Shown: positions 20,809 through 29,705, counted from the first letter of the stretch. The stretch: DNA of 64,000 bases from Sphingobium chungbukense (GCF_001005725.1 NZ_LBIC01000003.1:62001-126000), one strand, 5' to 3'. The notes: generated from the letters alone by a model not told the origin. A program made the numbers and translations.

Positions 20809-22521
20809 TTAACCTTCGCTCTTGGCTTTCAGGGCTTCACCCAGAATGTCGCCCAGCGAAGCACCGCTGTCGGACGAGCCATATTGTGCGACAGCCTGCT
20901 TCTCTTCGGCGATCTGCATCGCCTTGACCGAGAAGGTCGGCTTCTTGGCGCGGTCGAAACCGGTGACCATCGCGTCGAACTTCTGGCCAACCTGGAAGCG
21001 TTCCGGACGCTGTTCGTCGCGGTCGCGGCCGAGGTCGCTGCGCTTGATGAAGCCGGCGGCTCCGTCTTCGCCAGCCTGGACTTCCAGGCCGCCGTCGCGC
21101 ACTTCCAGAACCGTCACGGTGACGATCGCATTCTTGTTGAGGCCGGCAGCCGCAGCAGCCGTGCCGCCAGCGGCCGGGCCACCACGCTCGAGCTGCTTCA
21201 TGCCGAGGCTGATACGCTCCTTCTCAATGTCGATGTCGAGAACGACGGCCTGAACCGTCTCGCCCTTGCGGTGCAGAGCCAGCGCGTCCTCGCCCGAAAT
21301 ACCCCAGGCGATGTCGGACATGTGGACCATGCCGTCCACGTCACCATCCAGACCGATGAACAGACCGAATTCGGTTGCATTCTTGACTTCGCCCTCAACG
21401 GTAGAACCGATCGGGTGACGTTCGGCGAAGCTGTCCCAGGGGTTGTTCTGAGCCTGCTTGAGGCCGAGCGAGATGCGACGCTTCTCGGGATCGACTTCCA
21501 GGATGATGACGTCGACTTCCTGGCTGGTCGAAACGATCTTGCCGGGGTGGACGTTCTTCTTGGTCCAGGACATTTCCGAAACGTGGACGAGACCCTCGAT
21601 GCCCGGCTCCAGTTCGACGAACGCACCATATTCGGTGATGTTCGTGACGCGGCCCGACAGCTTGGCGCCGACGGGGTACTTGGCGCTGGCGCCTTCCCAC
21701 GGATCGCTTTCCAGCTGCTTCATGCCCAGGCTGATGCGCTGAGTGTCGCGGTTGATGCGGATGATCTGCACGCGGACGGTGTCGCCGATGTTGATCATCT
21801 CGTTCGGGTGGTTGATGCGCTTGTACGACAGGTCGGTGACGTGCAGCAGGCCATCGATGCCGCCCAGGTCAACGAACGCGCCATAGTCGGTGATGTTCTT
21901 GACGACGCCCTCGATGATCTGACCTTCGGCCAGCGTCTGGATCAGGCCGCTGCGCTGTTCGGCGCGGGTTTCTTCCAGGATGGCGCGGCGCGACACGACG
22001 ATGTTGCCGCGGCGGCGATCCATCTTCAGGATCTGGAAAGGCTGCGGGATGTCCATCAGCGGGGTGACATCGCGCACGGGGCGGATATCGACCTGCGAGC
22101 CAGGGAGGAATGCCACGGCGCCGTCCAGGTCGACGGTGAAGCCGCCCTTGACGCGGCCGAAGATGACGCCTTCGACGCGGGCGTTTTCGGTGAATTCGGA
22201 TTCCAGCTTGTCCCAGGCGGCTTCGCGGCGAGCGCGGTCGCGTGACAGCATGGCTTCGCCATGGGCGTTTTCGACGCGGTCGACATAGACTTCGACTTCG
22301 TCGCCGACCTTGAGGTCAGCCTTCTGACCGGGCGCGGCGAATTCGCGCAGCGGCACGCGGCCTTCCGACTTCAGGCCGACGTCGATCAGCGCCATATCGT
22401 TTTCGATGCCGGTCACGGTGCCCTTGACGACGCGACCTTCGAAGCCGCCATCCTCGCCACCGAGGGAATCATTGAGAAGCGCGGCGAAATCGTCGCGCGA
22501 GGGGAATGCCGTAGAGGCCAT
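20809..22521 (-). CDS. rpsA: 30S ribosomal protein S1
   Basis: A 570-residue S1 protein, which helps the ribosome bind mRNA. Six S1 RNA-binding repeats are visible in order, with repeats of ALIDVGLKSEGRVP, GGFTVDLDGAVAFLPGSQ, DYGAFVDLGGIDGLLHVTD, EYGAFVELEPGIEGLVHVSE, EFGLFIGLDGDVDGMVHMSD and a weaker last repeat. Each is followed by an ISLGMKQ-like or ISLGLKQ segment. I chose ATG 22521 (MASTAFPSRDDFAALL), preceded by AAGGA; five more residues are possible upstream. It is downstream of cmk, the usual neighbour, but separated by 172 bp, so it likely has its own promoter. Confidence 0.97.
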   Translation of the reverse strand: MASTAFPSRDDFAALLNDSLGGEDGGFEGRVVKGTVTGIENDMALIDVGLKSEGRVPLREFAAPGQKADLKVGDEVEVYVDRVENAHGEAMLSRDRARREAAWDKLESEFTENARVEGVIFGRVKGGFTVDLDGAVAFLPGSQVDIRPVRDVTPLMDIPQPFQILKMDRRRGNIVVSRRAILEETRAEQRSGLIQTLAEGQIIEGVVKNITDYGAFVDLGGIDGLLHVTDLSYKRINHPNEMINIGDTVRVQIIRINRDTQRISLGMKQLESDPWEGASAKYPVGAKLSGRVTNITEYGAFVELEPGIEGLVHVSEMSWTKKNVHPGKIVSTSQEVDVIILEVDPEKRRISLGLKQAQNNPWDSFAERHPIGSTVEGEVKNATEFGLFIGLDGDVDGMVHMSDIAWGISGEDALALHRKGETVQAVVLDIDIEKERISLGMKQLERGGPAAGGTAAAAAGLNKNAIVTVTVLEVRDGGLEVQAGEDGAAGFIKRSDLGRDRDEQRPERFQVGQKFDAMVTGFDRAKKPTFSVKAMQIAEEKQAVAQYGSSDSGASLGDILGEALKAKSEG

Positions 22522-22692
22522 GTTGTAGTCCTTCACTCGTCATTGCTGGCCTACCGGTTGTGTCCGGTGGTCTTTGAGGCCAAACAGTCCGCACGGCCGG
22601 ATTGCCGCACGAACATCCTTTCGGCCATGGCGAGTCGACACCCGTGGATAAGCGAAAAGGGCGCCTGGGAAACCCCGGCGCCCGGCATCGCG

Positions 22693-23328
22693 TCAGGCGT
22701 TGCGCCGACGTTCCAACTGGGCATCCACCAATGCAATGGCTTGCTGGACGGCGGCGTCTATAGTCAAATTGCTGGTGTCGAGCAAGTCCGCGCCATCGGC
22801 CACACGCAATGGAGCATGGTCGCGGCTCATGTCGCGGGTGTCGCGGGCCTGGATGTCCGCGATCAGGCTGTCCATGTCGGGATGGCCGCCATGAGACAGG
22901 GCGTCGTCATAGCGCCGCTGGGCACGGACGTGGACGCTGGCGGTGACGAAGATCTTGGCGTCGGCATCGGGGGCGATGACCGTCGCGATATCGCGCCCGT
23001 CCAGGATGGCACCGCCGGGTTGGGTGGCGAAGTCGCGCTGTCGTTTCACCAGCGCCTGCCGGACGCTTGGGTGGATCGAGACGCGGGAGGCGAGGGAGCC
23101 GACCGCCTCGCTGCGGAGCGCGGGGTCGGCGAGGACGCCATCGTTGAAGGAGCAGGCGGCCAGGGCGTCCGCTTCATGATCGGGATCGCCGCCGGTTTTC
23201 AGGACGGCAAGGCCGACCGCGCGATAAAGCAGTCCGGTGTCGAGGACGGGGAGGCCATAATGGCGGCCCAGCGCCTTGGCGATCGTGCCCTTGCCCGATG
23301 CGGCGGGGCCATCGACGGCGATGATCAT
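22693..23328 (-). CDS. cmk: Cytidylate kinase
   Basis: A 211-residue cytoplasmic kinase that phosphorylates CMP and dCMP. The P-loop GPAASGKGTIAKAL is at residues about 7-20, followed by YGLPVLDTGLLYRAVGLAV, and the CMP-binding insert contains DGRDIATVIAPDADAKIFV. It starts within the end of an 83-residue membrane-protein gene (ATGA overlap) and is the third gene of the aroA operon. The aroA-cmk-rpsA order is common in proteobacteria. Confidence 0.96.
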   Translation of the reverse strand: MIIAVDGPAASGKGTIAKALGRHYGLPVLDTGLLYRAVGLAVLKTGGDPDHEADALAACSFNDGVLADPALRSEAVGSLASRVSIHPSVRQALVKRQRDFATQPGGAILDGRDIATVIAPDADAKIFVTASVHVRAQRRYDDALSHGGHPDMDSLIADIQARDTRDMSRDHAPLRVADGADLLDTSNLTIDAAVQQAIALVDAQLERRRNA

Positions 23329-23576
23329 GATGCTTTGCCTTTCCGCAGCGCCTTGGCGAGACCGATCAGGGCAATGAACGCCCAGACGATTTCCAGCGCC
23401 ATCGACGCCACGTTGAAATGAACGGTCAGCGAGTAGATCAGCAGCAGCGCGCCGACCAGATTCAGCAGGTTGAAGAGGGTGAAATTCAACGTCTTCGCCA
23501 TGTTGCTATAGGCATAGGCAACGACCATCAGGCCGCTGCCGACCAGGCCTATGGCATTGGCGAAGTCGAAGGTCAT
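23325..23576 (-). CDS. Small integral membrane protein embedded in the aroA-cmk operon
   Basis: An 83-residue protein with about three hydrophobic segments: AIGLVGSGLMVVAYAYSN, FNLLNLVGALLLIYSLTV and MALEIVWAFIALIGLAKAL. It resembles small CBU_0592-like membrane proteins (a family I recall by pattern, not by search). No catalytic residue is apparent. Its start overlaps the aroA stop and its stop overlaps the cmk start, each by four bases as ATGA, so it is translationally coupled on both sides. Function unknown; position suggests coexpression with chorismate and nucleotide metabolism genes. Confidence 0.82.
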   Translation of the reverse strand: MTFDFANAIGLVGSGLMVVAYAYSNMAKTLNFTLFNLLNLVGALLLIYSLTVHFNVASMALEIVWAFIALIGLAKALRKGKAS

Positions 23577-24913
23577 GCCATGGCCCCCAGCGATTCGAGC
23601 AGGGCGGTGAAGCCGGGGAAGCTCGTCGCGACCGGGCGCATGTCATCGATGGTGACGCCGTTTTTCGACACCAGGCCGGCGATCGCAAAGCTCATGGCGA
23701 TGCGGTGGTCGAGCTTGGTCGCGATCGGTCCGCCGCCGGTCAGCAGCGCGCCGCCGCTGCCCTCTATGACGATACCGTCCTCCAGTTCCTCTACGGTGAC
23801 GCCGATGGCGCGCAGGCCCGTCGCCATGGTGGCGATACGGTCCGATTCCTTGACGCGCAGTTCTTCAAGGCCGCGGAAGACGCTGCGCCCTGCCGCAAAG
23901 GCTGCCGCGATGAAGGCGACGGGATATTCGTCTATCATCGAGGGGGCGTTGGCCGGATCGGGCTCGATGCCCTTGAGCGCGGAGGCGGTGATGACGAGGT
24001 CGCCCACCGGCTCGCCACCGACCTCGCGGGGATTTTCGATGGCGATGTCGCCGCCCATCTCGCGGAGCAGGTCGACAAGACCGGCGCGGGTCGCGTTGAG
24101 GCCGACATTGGCGATCGTCACCTTCGAGGCCGGCACCAGCAGCGCAGCGACCATCGGGAAGGCCGCGGAGGATGGGTCGCCCGGCACAGTGATCGATTGC
24201 GGGCGGAGTTCGGCTTCGCCCCTGAGTGTAATGATACGGGTGCCGTCGGCCTCCACCTCTATGTCGAGGTCGGCGCCGAAGCCCTTGAGCATGCGTTCGC
24301 TATGGTCGCGGGTCGGGATCGGTTCGACGATGCGGGTGATGCCGGGGGCGTTGAGGCCTGCCAGCAGGATCGCGGATTTCACCTGCGCCGAGGCGACGGG
24401 CAGGCGGTAGTCGAGCGGCACCGCCGGGCAGACGCCGCGCATGGTAAGCGGCAGGCGATCGCCGGGGCTGGTCGTGAAGCTGGCGCCCATGCGGGACAGG
24501 GGCTCTGTGACGCGGGCCATGGGGCGCTTGCTGAGCGAGGCGTCCCCCACGAAGGTCGCGGTGATCGCATGACTGGCGACAAGGCCCATGAGCAGGCGGG
24601 TCGACGTACCGCTATTGCCCATGTCGAGCGCGCTTTGGGGCTGGAGCAGGCCGCCGACGCCGACGCCGTGGATGTGCCAGATGCCTCCCTCATCCCTGCG
24701 GATTTCGGCGCCCATCGCCCGCATCGCTGCGGCGGTGGCGAGGACATCCTCTCCTTCCAGCAGGCCTTCGACGCGGCTTTCGCCCACGGCCAGCGCGGAG
24801 AGCATCAACGATCGGTGCGAAATGCTCTTGTCGCCCGGCACCGTGATCGATCCGGAAAGGGCCGGGGCAGCGGTGAAGGTCTTGGGGTGCGGCTGGTCGG
24901 AAGAAGCGGTCAC
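23573..24913 (-). CDS. aroA: 3-phosphoshikimate 1-carboxyvinyltransferase (EPSP synthase)
   Basis: A 446-residue EPSP synthase, step six of the shikimate pathway. Near the N-terminus is PGDKSISHRSLMLSAL (residues about 25-40), and MGNSGTSTRLLMG, LPVASAQVKSAILLAGL, VPGDPSSAAFPMVAAL and EELRVKESDRIATMA follow at the expected places. The sequence fits the class II (bacterial, Agrobacterium-like) type, with LMGL after the SGTS motif. It is the first gene of the operon aroA-83-residue protein-cmk. The divergent FYDLN-domain gene starts 149 bp away. Confidence 0.96.
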   Translation of the reverse strand: MTASSDQPHPKTFTAAPALSGSITVPGDKSISHRSLMLSALAVGESRVEGLLEGEDVLATAAAMRAMGAEIRRDEGGIWHIHGVGVGGLLQPQSALDMGNSGTSTRLLMGLVASHAITATFVGDASLSKRPMARVTEPLSRMGASFTTSPGDRLPLTMRGVCPAVPLDYRLPVASAQVKSAILLAGLNAPGITRIVEPIPTRDHSERMLKGFGADLDIEVEADGTRIITLRGEAELRPQSITVPGDPSSAAFPMVAALLVPASKVTIANVGLNATRAGLVDLLREMGGDIAIENPREVGGEPVGDLVITASALKGIEPDPANAPSMIDEYPVAFIAAAFAAGRSVFRGLEELRVKESDRIATMATGLRAIGVTVEELEDGIVIEGSGGALLTGGGPIATKLDHRIAMSFAIAGLVSKNGVTIDDMRPVATSFPGFTALLESLGAMA

Positions 24914-25062
24914 GGGGAAATCCGTCTGTAAGACTTGAAAAAATGCGCCCGGCTTTTGACAGGGCGGTTTCGCTATGGCAAGGCGCCGTCTCTTCGCGGG
25001 CGACCCAGTCGTGCCGCGTAATATCTGTTCTGAGCACTCGCAAGAGAAGGAAAAGGCCGGAC

Positions 25063-25398
25063 ATGGTCAAGGCTGAATGGGGCACGAAGCGTACCTGCCC
25101 GAAATGCGCCACGCGCTTCTACGATCTGGGCAAGGATGACCCTGTCACATGCATCAACTGCGGTACGGCCTGGGAGCCCGAGCCGGTGCTGAAGTCGAAG
25201 CAGCCGTTGCCCTATGAGGAAGCGCCCAAGAAGGTCATCGAAACCGCCGATGGCGAGATCGAAACGGCTGACGACGATCTGGACCTGGATCTGGACGTGG
25301 ATGATGACGGCGATTCGCCGGATAATGACGTCGATCTGGGCGGTGACGACGACCTGGGCGTCGATGCCGGCGGCGACGATGGCGAGGACGACAATTAA
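25063..25398 (+). CDS. FYDLN-acid family protein (TIGR02300-type)
   Basis: A 111-residue protein that is common and conserved in alphaproteobacteria but without assigned function. The N-terminus holds two CxxC pairs in CPKCATRFYDLGKDD and PVTCINCGTAWEP, a zinc-ribbon-like pattern. The second half is almost entirely acidic, with runs of Asp mixed with Gly and Val, which gives the family its name. I chose ATG 25063 because RBS-like AAGGAAAAGG lies upstream and the conserved region starts immediately. It is divergent from aroA. The function is unknown. Confidence 0.85.
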   Translation: MVKAEWGTKRTCPKCATRFYDLGKDDPVTCINCGTAWEPEPVLKSKQPLPYEEAPKKVIETADGEIETADDDLDLDLDVDDDGDSPDNDVDLGGDDDLGVDAGGDDGEDDN

Positions 25399-25487
25399 TT
25401 GAATTTTGTGCTTGCCAAGGAGGTCGCCGCCACCTAATGGCAGCGACCTCGCAAGGCGCCGCCCCAACGGCGCCGACACTGGAAAAC

Positions 25488-25563
25488 GGGGCCTTAGCTC
25501 AGCTGGGAGAGCGCCTGCATGGCATGCAGGAGGTCAGCGGTTCGATCCCGCTAGGCTCCACCA
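25488..25563 (+). tRNA. tRNA-Ala (GGC), copy 1
   Basis: A complete 76-nt cloverleaf from GGGGCCT to an encoded CCA. The anticodon arm CCTGC-ATGGCAT-GCAGG gives anticodon GGC. Acceptor pairs GGGGCCT with AGGCTCC (one G-T). The second copy at 25663-25738 is identical. Confidence 0.97.
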
Positions 25564-25662
25564 GTTTTTCGGTTTTACCGGAAAACTCCCGTCATTCGGC
25601 CGGCGGTGTCACACCGGACATGGTCTGATCCATTGGGATGCGGCATCACGCCGCAACATGAT

Positions 25663-25738
25663 GGGGCCTTAGCTCAGCTGGGAGAGCGCCTGCATGGCAT
25701 GCAGGAGGTCAGCGGTTCGATCCCGCTAGGCTCCACCA
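25663..25738 (+). tRNA. tRNA-Ala (GGC), copy 2
   Basis: The sequence is identical to copy 1 across all 76 bases, including the CCA. The copies are 175 bp apart start to start, with about 100 bp of unrelated spacer between them. This is a recent tandem duplication of the gene alone. Confidence 0.97.
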
Positions 25739-25879
25739 ATTGTCCAAAATCGAGAATGTGGGCACGGACTTTCGTGGAAGATGCCCTTGTAGCGAGTGGC
25801 GACTGGCATGTTGCCGCAATCTTCCTGTCGTCGGCCCGCCGAATCTTACCCTTCCGGTCCGACGAAGGCGGGGTGTGCC

Positions 25880-26359
25880 CTACAGCCTGCGTTCCATGAA
25901 GACGGATGCGTCGCCATAGGATGCCGACGCATCCGGCAGGCGCACGAAGCCCCGCGACGACCAGAAGCTGTCCGCGCCGTTGACCGACATCAGGCGAATC
26001 GCCGCAAAGCCTTCTGTCCTGGCCTGCTCCACCACCTTGGCCATGGCGCTCTTTCCCGCGCCCGTTCCACGGGCCGAAGGAAGAAGGGCGATGTCGTGAA
26101 GATAATAGACGTCGGCATCGGCGGGGATGCCGCCCAACCGCATGTTGAGCGTGGGAGGCTGCTCGCTGCGCCAGGGGTGGGCGATGAGATAGCCGAGGGG
26201 CTGGCCCTCGCTTCGCAGGATCAGGCAGCCGGACGGATAAAGCGCCAGCCGTTCCGCATATATGGCTTCATCTTCGGTATAAGCGCCGTGGACAGCATCC
26301 GAAATGACCTTTACCGTCGGAAGGTCGGCCTCGCGCATCGGCATCCAGCCGTCGCTCAT
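25880..26359 (-). CDS. GNAT-family N-acetyltransferase
   Basis: A 159-residue protein starting MSDGWMPMREADLPTVKV, with the acetyl-CoA binding core LHDIALLPSARGTGAGKSAM (motif A with the R-G-x-G-x-G pattern) and the C-terminal DSFWSSRGFVRLP. GNAT enzymes acetylate amines, antibiotics or protein ends; the substrate is unknown. Its start overlaps the uvrD stop by four bases (ATGA), so it is the second gene of a uvrD-GNAT unit. Further upstream frame extends into uvrD in another frame and is not used. Confidence 0.88.
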   Translation of the reverse strand: MSDGWMPMREADLPTVKVISDAVHGAYTEDEAIYAERLALYPSGCLILRSEGQPLGYLIAHPWRSEQPPTLNMRLGGIPADADVYYLHDIALLPSARGTGAGKSAMAKVVEQARTEGFAAIRLMSVNGADSFWSSRGFVRLPDASASYGDASVFMERRL

Positions 26360-28638
26360 GCAGGCTGGACGAAGCTGTCCATCACCCGTTTCCGTCCCGC
26401 CGTTTCGAAATCGATCTCCAGCTTGTTGCCTTCGATTTCCGCGATGGTGCCGTAGCCGAATTTCTGGTGGAAGACGCGCAGGCCTATGCTCATGTCGTCG
26501 CGGCCCTTGTTGCCGAGCGACACCGCCGATGCGCGGGCTTCCACGATCCGGACAGGTTCTTTTACGAACTGGCCGCTTTGCTGGGCGCGTTGCCAGCCCG
26601 GGCCGCGACCGCTGCCGCGCTGGACATTGGCGAAGGGGTCGGCACGTTCCGACCAGTTGGCGCGCCAGAGCGAGGCGCCGCCGGACATGCTGTTTTCCTC
26701 CTCGACATGTTCGGGCGGGAGTTCGCCCACGAAGCGGGAAGGGATGGAACTGGTCCATTGGCCATAGATGCGGCGGTTGGCGGCGTGGAGTATGATACAG
26801 CGCTTCCGCGCGCGGGTGAGCGCGACATAGGCGAGGCGGCGTTCTTCCTCCAGGCTGTTCAACCCGCCTTCGTCGAGCGCGCGCTGGGAGGGGAAAATGC
26901 CTTCTTCCCAGCCCGCCAGGAACACCGTGTCGAATTCCAGCCCCTTGGCGGCGTGAATGGTCATGATCGTGATCTTGCGTTCGTCCGCCTGCGCCTCATT
27001 GTCCATGACCAGCGACACATGTTCGAGGAATGCGCCCAGCGTCTCATATTCCTCCATGGCGCGGGTGAGTTCGTTCAAATTTTCCAGCCGCCCCGCGCTT
27101 TCGGTGGTGCGTTCGGCCTGGAGCATGGCGGTATAGCCGCTTTCGTCCAATATCTGCCGGGCGAGTTCCGCATGGGGAAGCTGCGCCGCGCGGTCGCGCC
27201 AGCGGGCGAGGTCGCCGATGAAGGCGCCCAGTGACCGCCGGGCCTGCGGCGTCATCTCATCGGTGTCGAGGATGCGCGCGGCGGCGAGCGCCAGCGGGAT
27301 AGCTTCCGCGCGGGCGAGGCGGTGGAGTTTTTCGACCGCCTTGTCGCCCAGGCCGCGCTTGGGGACGTTGACGATCCGTTCGAAGGCGAGGTCGTCGGCG
27401 GGCTGGTTGACGAGGCGCAGATAGGCCAGCGCATCGCGGATTTCGGCGCGTTCGTAGAAGCGGAAGCCGCCGACGATGCGATAGGGCAGGCCGATCTGGA
27501 TGAAGCGGTCCTCGAATTCGCGGGTCTGGTGCTGGGCGCGGACGAGGATGGCGACCTCGTCCAGCGACTGGCCGCTGCGTTCGATCGATTCGATCTCATC
27601 GCCCACCCGGCGGGCTTCCTCAGGGCCGTCCCAGACGCCGATGATGCGGACCTTCTCGCCCACGTCGATCTCGGTCCAGAGAGTCTTGCCGAGGCGGTTG
27701 CCATTTTCCGCGATCACGCCGGAGGCGGCGCCGAGTATGTGCGGATTCGAGCGGTAATTCTGTTCGAGGCGGACGATCTTCGCGCCGGGAAAATCCTTTT
27801 CGAAACGCAGGATATTGGCGACTTCGGCACCGCGCCATGAATAGATGGACTGGTCGTCATCGCCCACGCAGCAGATGTTCTTGCGCTGCTGGGCGAGCAG
27901 GCGGAGCCAGAGATACTGGCTGCTGTTCGTGTCCTGATATTCGTCCACCATGATATAGCGGAAGCGCTGTTGATAGCTTTCCAGAACGTCCCGGTGGCGC
28001 TTCAATATCGTCAGAATATGCAGTAGCAAGTCACCGAAATCACAGGCATTAACATCGCGCAGGCGGGCTTGGTAAGCGGCGTAGAGCTTCTGCCCGCGGC
28101 CATTGGCATAGCCTTCGCTTTCGCCCGCGCCGATTTCCTCCGGAGTCCAGCCGCGGTTCTTCCATTGATCGATCAGGCCTGCGAGCTGACGCGCAGGCCA
28201 GCGCTTTTCGTCGATCCCTTCAGCCTGGATGAGTTGCTTCAGCAGGCGAAGCTGGTCGTCGGTGTCGAGGATGGTGAAATTGGATTGCAGGCCGACCAGC
28301 TCGGCGTGGCGGCGCAGCATCTTGGCGGCGATCGCGTGGAAGGTGCCAAGCCAGGGCATGCCCTCCACGGCCGGGCCGATCATGCGGCCGACACGTTCGC
28401 GCATTTCCCGCGCCGCCTTGTTGGTGAAGGTGACGGCGAGGATTTCCGACGGATAGGCGCGGCGGGTGGCGATGAGATGGGCGAGACGGGCGGTGAGCGC
28501 GGCGGTCTTGCCCGTGCCCGCACCCGCGAGGACCAATACCGGGCCTTCGGTGGTCAGCACGGCCTCCCGCTGGGGTTCGTTGAGACCCTGGAGATAGGCG
28601 GGATCATCGGGCGAGGGAGCGGGCAGGGTCATGGTCAT
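26356..28638 (-). CDS. uvrD: ATP-dependent DNA helicase UvrD/PcrA
   Basis: A superfamily 1A helicase of about 760 residues for nucleotide excision repair, mismatch repair and replication restart. All main motifs are visible: Q-motif LNEPQREAV, Walker A GAGTGKTAAL, motif Ia VTFTNKAAREM, Walker B VDEYQDTN, motif III VGDDDQSIYSWRGA, motif IV YRSNPHIL, and later motifs in ITIMTIHAAKGLEFDTVF and VALTRARKR. The C-terminal extension has the UvrD/PcrA Tudor-like segment QKFGYGTIAEIEGN. The start is ATG 28638 or a TTG at 28641; I see no strong Shine-Dalgarno. It is cotranscribed with the overlapping GNAT gene. Confidence 0.97.
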   Translation of the reverse strand: MTMTLPAPSPDDPAYLQGLNEPQREAVLTTEGPVLVLAGAGTGKTAALTARLAHLIATRRAYPSEILAVTFTNKAAREMRERVGRMIGPAVEGMPWLGTFHAIAAKMLRRHAELVGLQSNFTILDTDDQLRLLKQLIQAEGIDEKRWPARQLAGLIDQWKNRGWTPEEIGAGESEGYANGRGQKLYAAYQARLRDVNACDFGDLLLHILTILKRHRDVLESYQQRFRYIMVDEYQDTNSSQYLWLRLLAQQRKNICCVGDDDQSIYSWRGAEVANILRFEKDFPGAKIVRLEQNYRSNPHILGAASGVIAENGNRLGKTLWTEIDVGEKVRIIGVWDGPEEARRVGDEIESIERSGQSLDEVAILVRAQHQTREFEDRFIQIGLPYRIVGGFRFYERAEIRDALAYLRLVNQPADDLAFERIVNVPKRGLGDKAVEKLHRLARAEAIPLALAAARILDTDEMTPQARRSLGAFIGDLARWRDRAAQLPHAELARQILDESGYTAMLQAERTTESAGRLENLNELTRAMEEYETLGAFLEHVSLVMDNEAQADERKITIMTIHAAKGLEFDTVFLAGWEEGIFPSQRALDEGGLNSLEEERRLAYVALTRARKRCIILHAANRRIYGQWTSSIPSRFVGELPPEHVEEENSMSGGASLWRANWSERADPFANVQRGSGRGPGWQRAQQSGQFVKEPVRIVEARASAVSLGNKGRDDMSIGLRVFHQKFGYGTIAEIEGNKLEIDFETAGRKRVMDSFVQPA

Positions 28639-28735
28639 CAACTAAGGTCTGGGGACGGGAGGAGCAAGGGTGGTCGGCCTTGCATCAGGCGGTCGTTTAT
28701 GAGAACAAAAAGGGAATCATGCAAGGAGAAAGGCC

Positions 28736-29131
28736 ATGGTCACGGGGCGGTGCCGATGCGGGGCGATTCACTATGAAGCGCAGGGCGAGCCAGCCTATAG
28801 CGCGCTTTGCCATTGTTCCGACTGCAGGAAGAGTACGGGTGCGCATATGGTCGGTTGGGCATTGTTTCCGGAGAATATGGTGATGGTACGGGGCAAGCCG
28901 GTGACCTATCAGTCATCGAAAAATGTGATGCGGCAATTTTGCGGAACATGCGGAACGAGCTTGTTCTATCGCAATTCCGAGGTCTTTCCTGGCATGGTGG
29001 ATATCCAGACCGCAACCCTGGACGACCAGGCCGCGCTGCCGCCAGCCATTCATGTCCAATATGCGGAAGCTGCGCCCTGGATGGCGGCGGCGCATGAACT
29101 GCCGAAATTCGATCGCTATCCAGAGGTTTGA
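28736..29131 (+). CDS. GFA-family zinc protein (glutathione-dependent formaldehyde-activating enzyme-like)
   Basis: A 131-residue GFA/Mss4-fold protein. Cys motifs are in GRCRCGAIHY, ALCHCSDCRKSTGA and QFCGTCGTSLF, matching the two zinc sites of the family (centaurin gamma/GFA domain). These proteins are often annotated as formaldehyde-activating, but most have unknown roles. Start ATG 28736 is preceded by AAGGAGAAAGG. Divergent from uvrD with a 97-bp gap. Function should be treated as general prediction only. Confidence 0.88.
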   Translation: MVTGRCRCGAIHYEAQGEPAYSALCHCSDCRKSTGAHMVGWALFPENMVMVRGKPVTYQSSKNVMRQFCGTCGTSLFYRNSEVFPGMVDIQTATLDDQAALPPAIHVQYAEAAPWMAAAHELPKFDRYPEV

Positions 29132-29161
29132 CGGAGCACGGGTCGTTCGGGTTCGTCTGAC

Positions 29162-29216
29162 GGCGCGTGCGCCACGGTTCGTCTCCGTGGCCGGAACGCT
29201 GGCGTCACGAGTCCGG
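29162..29216 (+). other. Alternative hairpins upstream of the Pro/Ala-rich exported protein gene
   Basis: GGCGC-GT-GCGCC (29162-29173) and GCCACGG-TTCGTCT-CCGTGGC (29171-29191) share three bases, so only one can form at a time. A shorter CCGGA/TCCGG stem spans 29191-29216. No T-run follows. They may be part of an mRNA leader, or simply GC-rich intergenic DNA. Confidence 0.35.
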
Positions 29217-29273
29217 TTCTCCCCCTGGCCCAAGCGGCAGAACGGGGTGAAGAACAAGGAAAGGATGATCCCG

Positions 29274-29705
29274 ATGAAATCGATCCTATTGGCGGGCGCG
29301 GCCTTGCTGTGTTTTGGCACCGGTGCTGGCGGAATAGCGATGGCGCAGGACATGCCGGCATCGCAACAGCCTCCCGCTACCGATACGCCGCCGCCGGAGC
29401 AGGGCGCGACCCCGGCAACGCCGGCCGCCCCGGCGACTCCCGCAACGCCGCCCTCCGGTGCCGATCCCAACGCTGGGCAGCCCACGGGTGCGGTGCCGCC
29501 GGATACGGGGATGCAGCCGGCGCCGGCCGGCGTTCCGCGCGATCCGTCGGCGCCGGTGGGAACGTCCGCCAACCCTGCGACGGTGGGCGGCAATATGACG
29601 CCGCCGCCAACCGAGCAGAAGGACTATCCACTGTGCAGCAAGACCGTGCAGGATAGCTGCATGAACCGGAATGAAGCGCCGAGGGCTATGCGCAAGCGCC
29701 GGTAA
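29274..29705 (+). CDS. Pro/Ala-rich exported protein of unknown function
   Basis: A 143-residue protein with a clear Sec signal peptide (MKSILLAGAALLCFGTGAG, cleavage probably after AMA-QD near residue 25). The middle is a low-complexity linker of Pro, Ala, Thr and Gly (for example PPPEQGATPATPAAPATPAT), and the C-terminus ends in KDYPLCSKTVQDSCMNRNE with two Cys, then a basic tail. It has no domain that I recognise. Start ATG 29274 is preceded by AAGGAAAGG; an alternative ATG is at 29265. It is convergent with nsrR and overlaps it by 20 bp at the stop codons. Confidence 0.78.
   Translation: MKSILLAGAALLCFGTGAGGIAMAQDMPASQQPPATDTPPPEQGATPATPAAPATPATPPSGADPNAGQPTGAVPPDTGMQPAPAGVPRDPSAPVGTSANPATVGGNMTPPPTEQKDYPLCSKTVQDSCMNRNEAPRAMRKRR

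Noticed and set aside
29140..29240. tRNA remnant upstream of the Pro/Ala-rich protein gene
   Set aside because: CGAGTCCGGTTCTCC resembles a T arm and acceptor end, but no matching 5' acceptor, D arm or anticodon arm can be placed.
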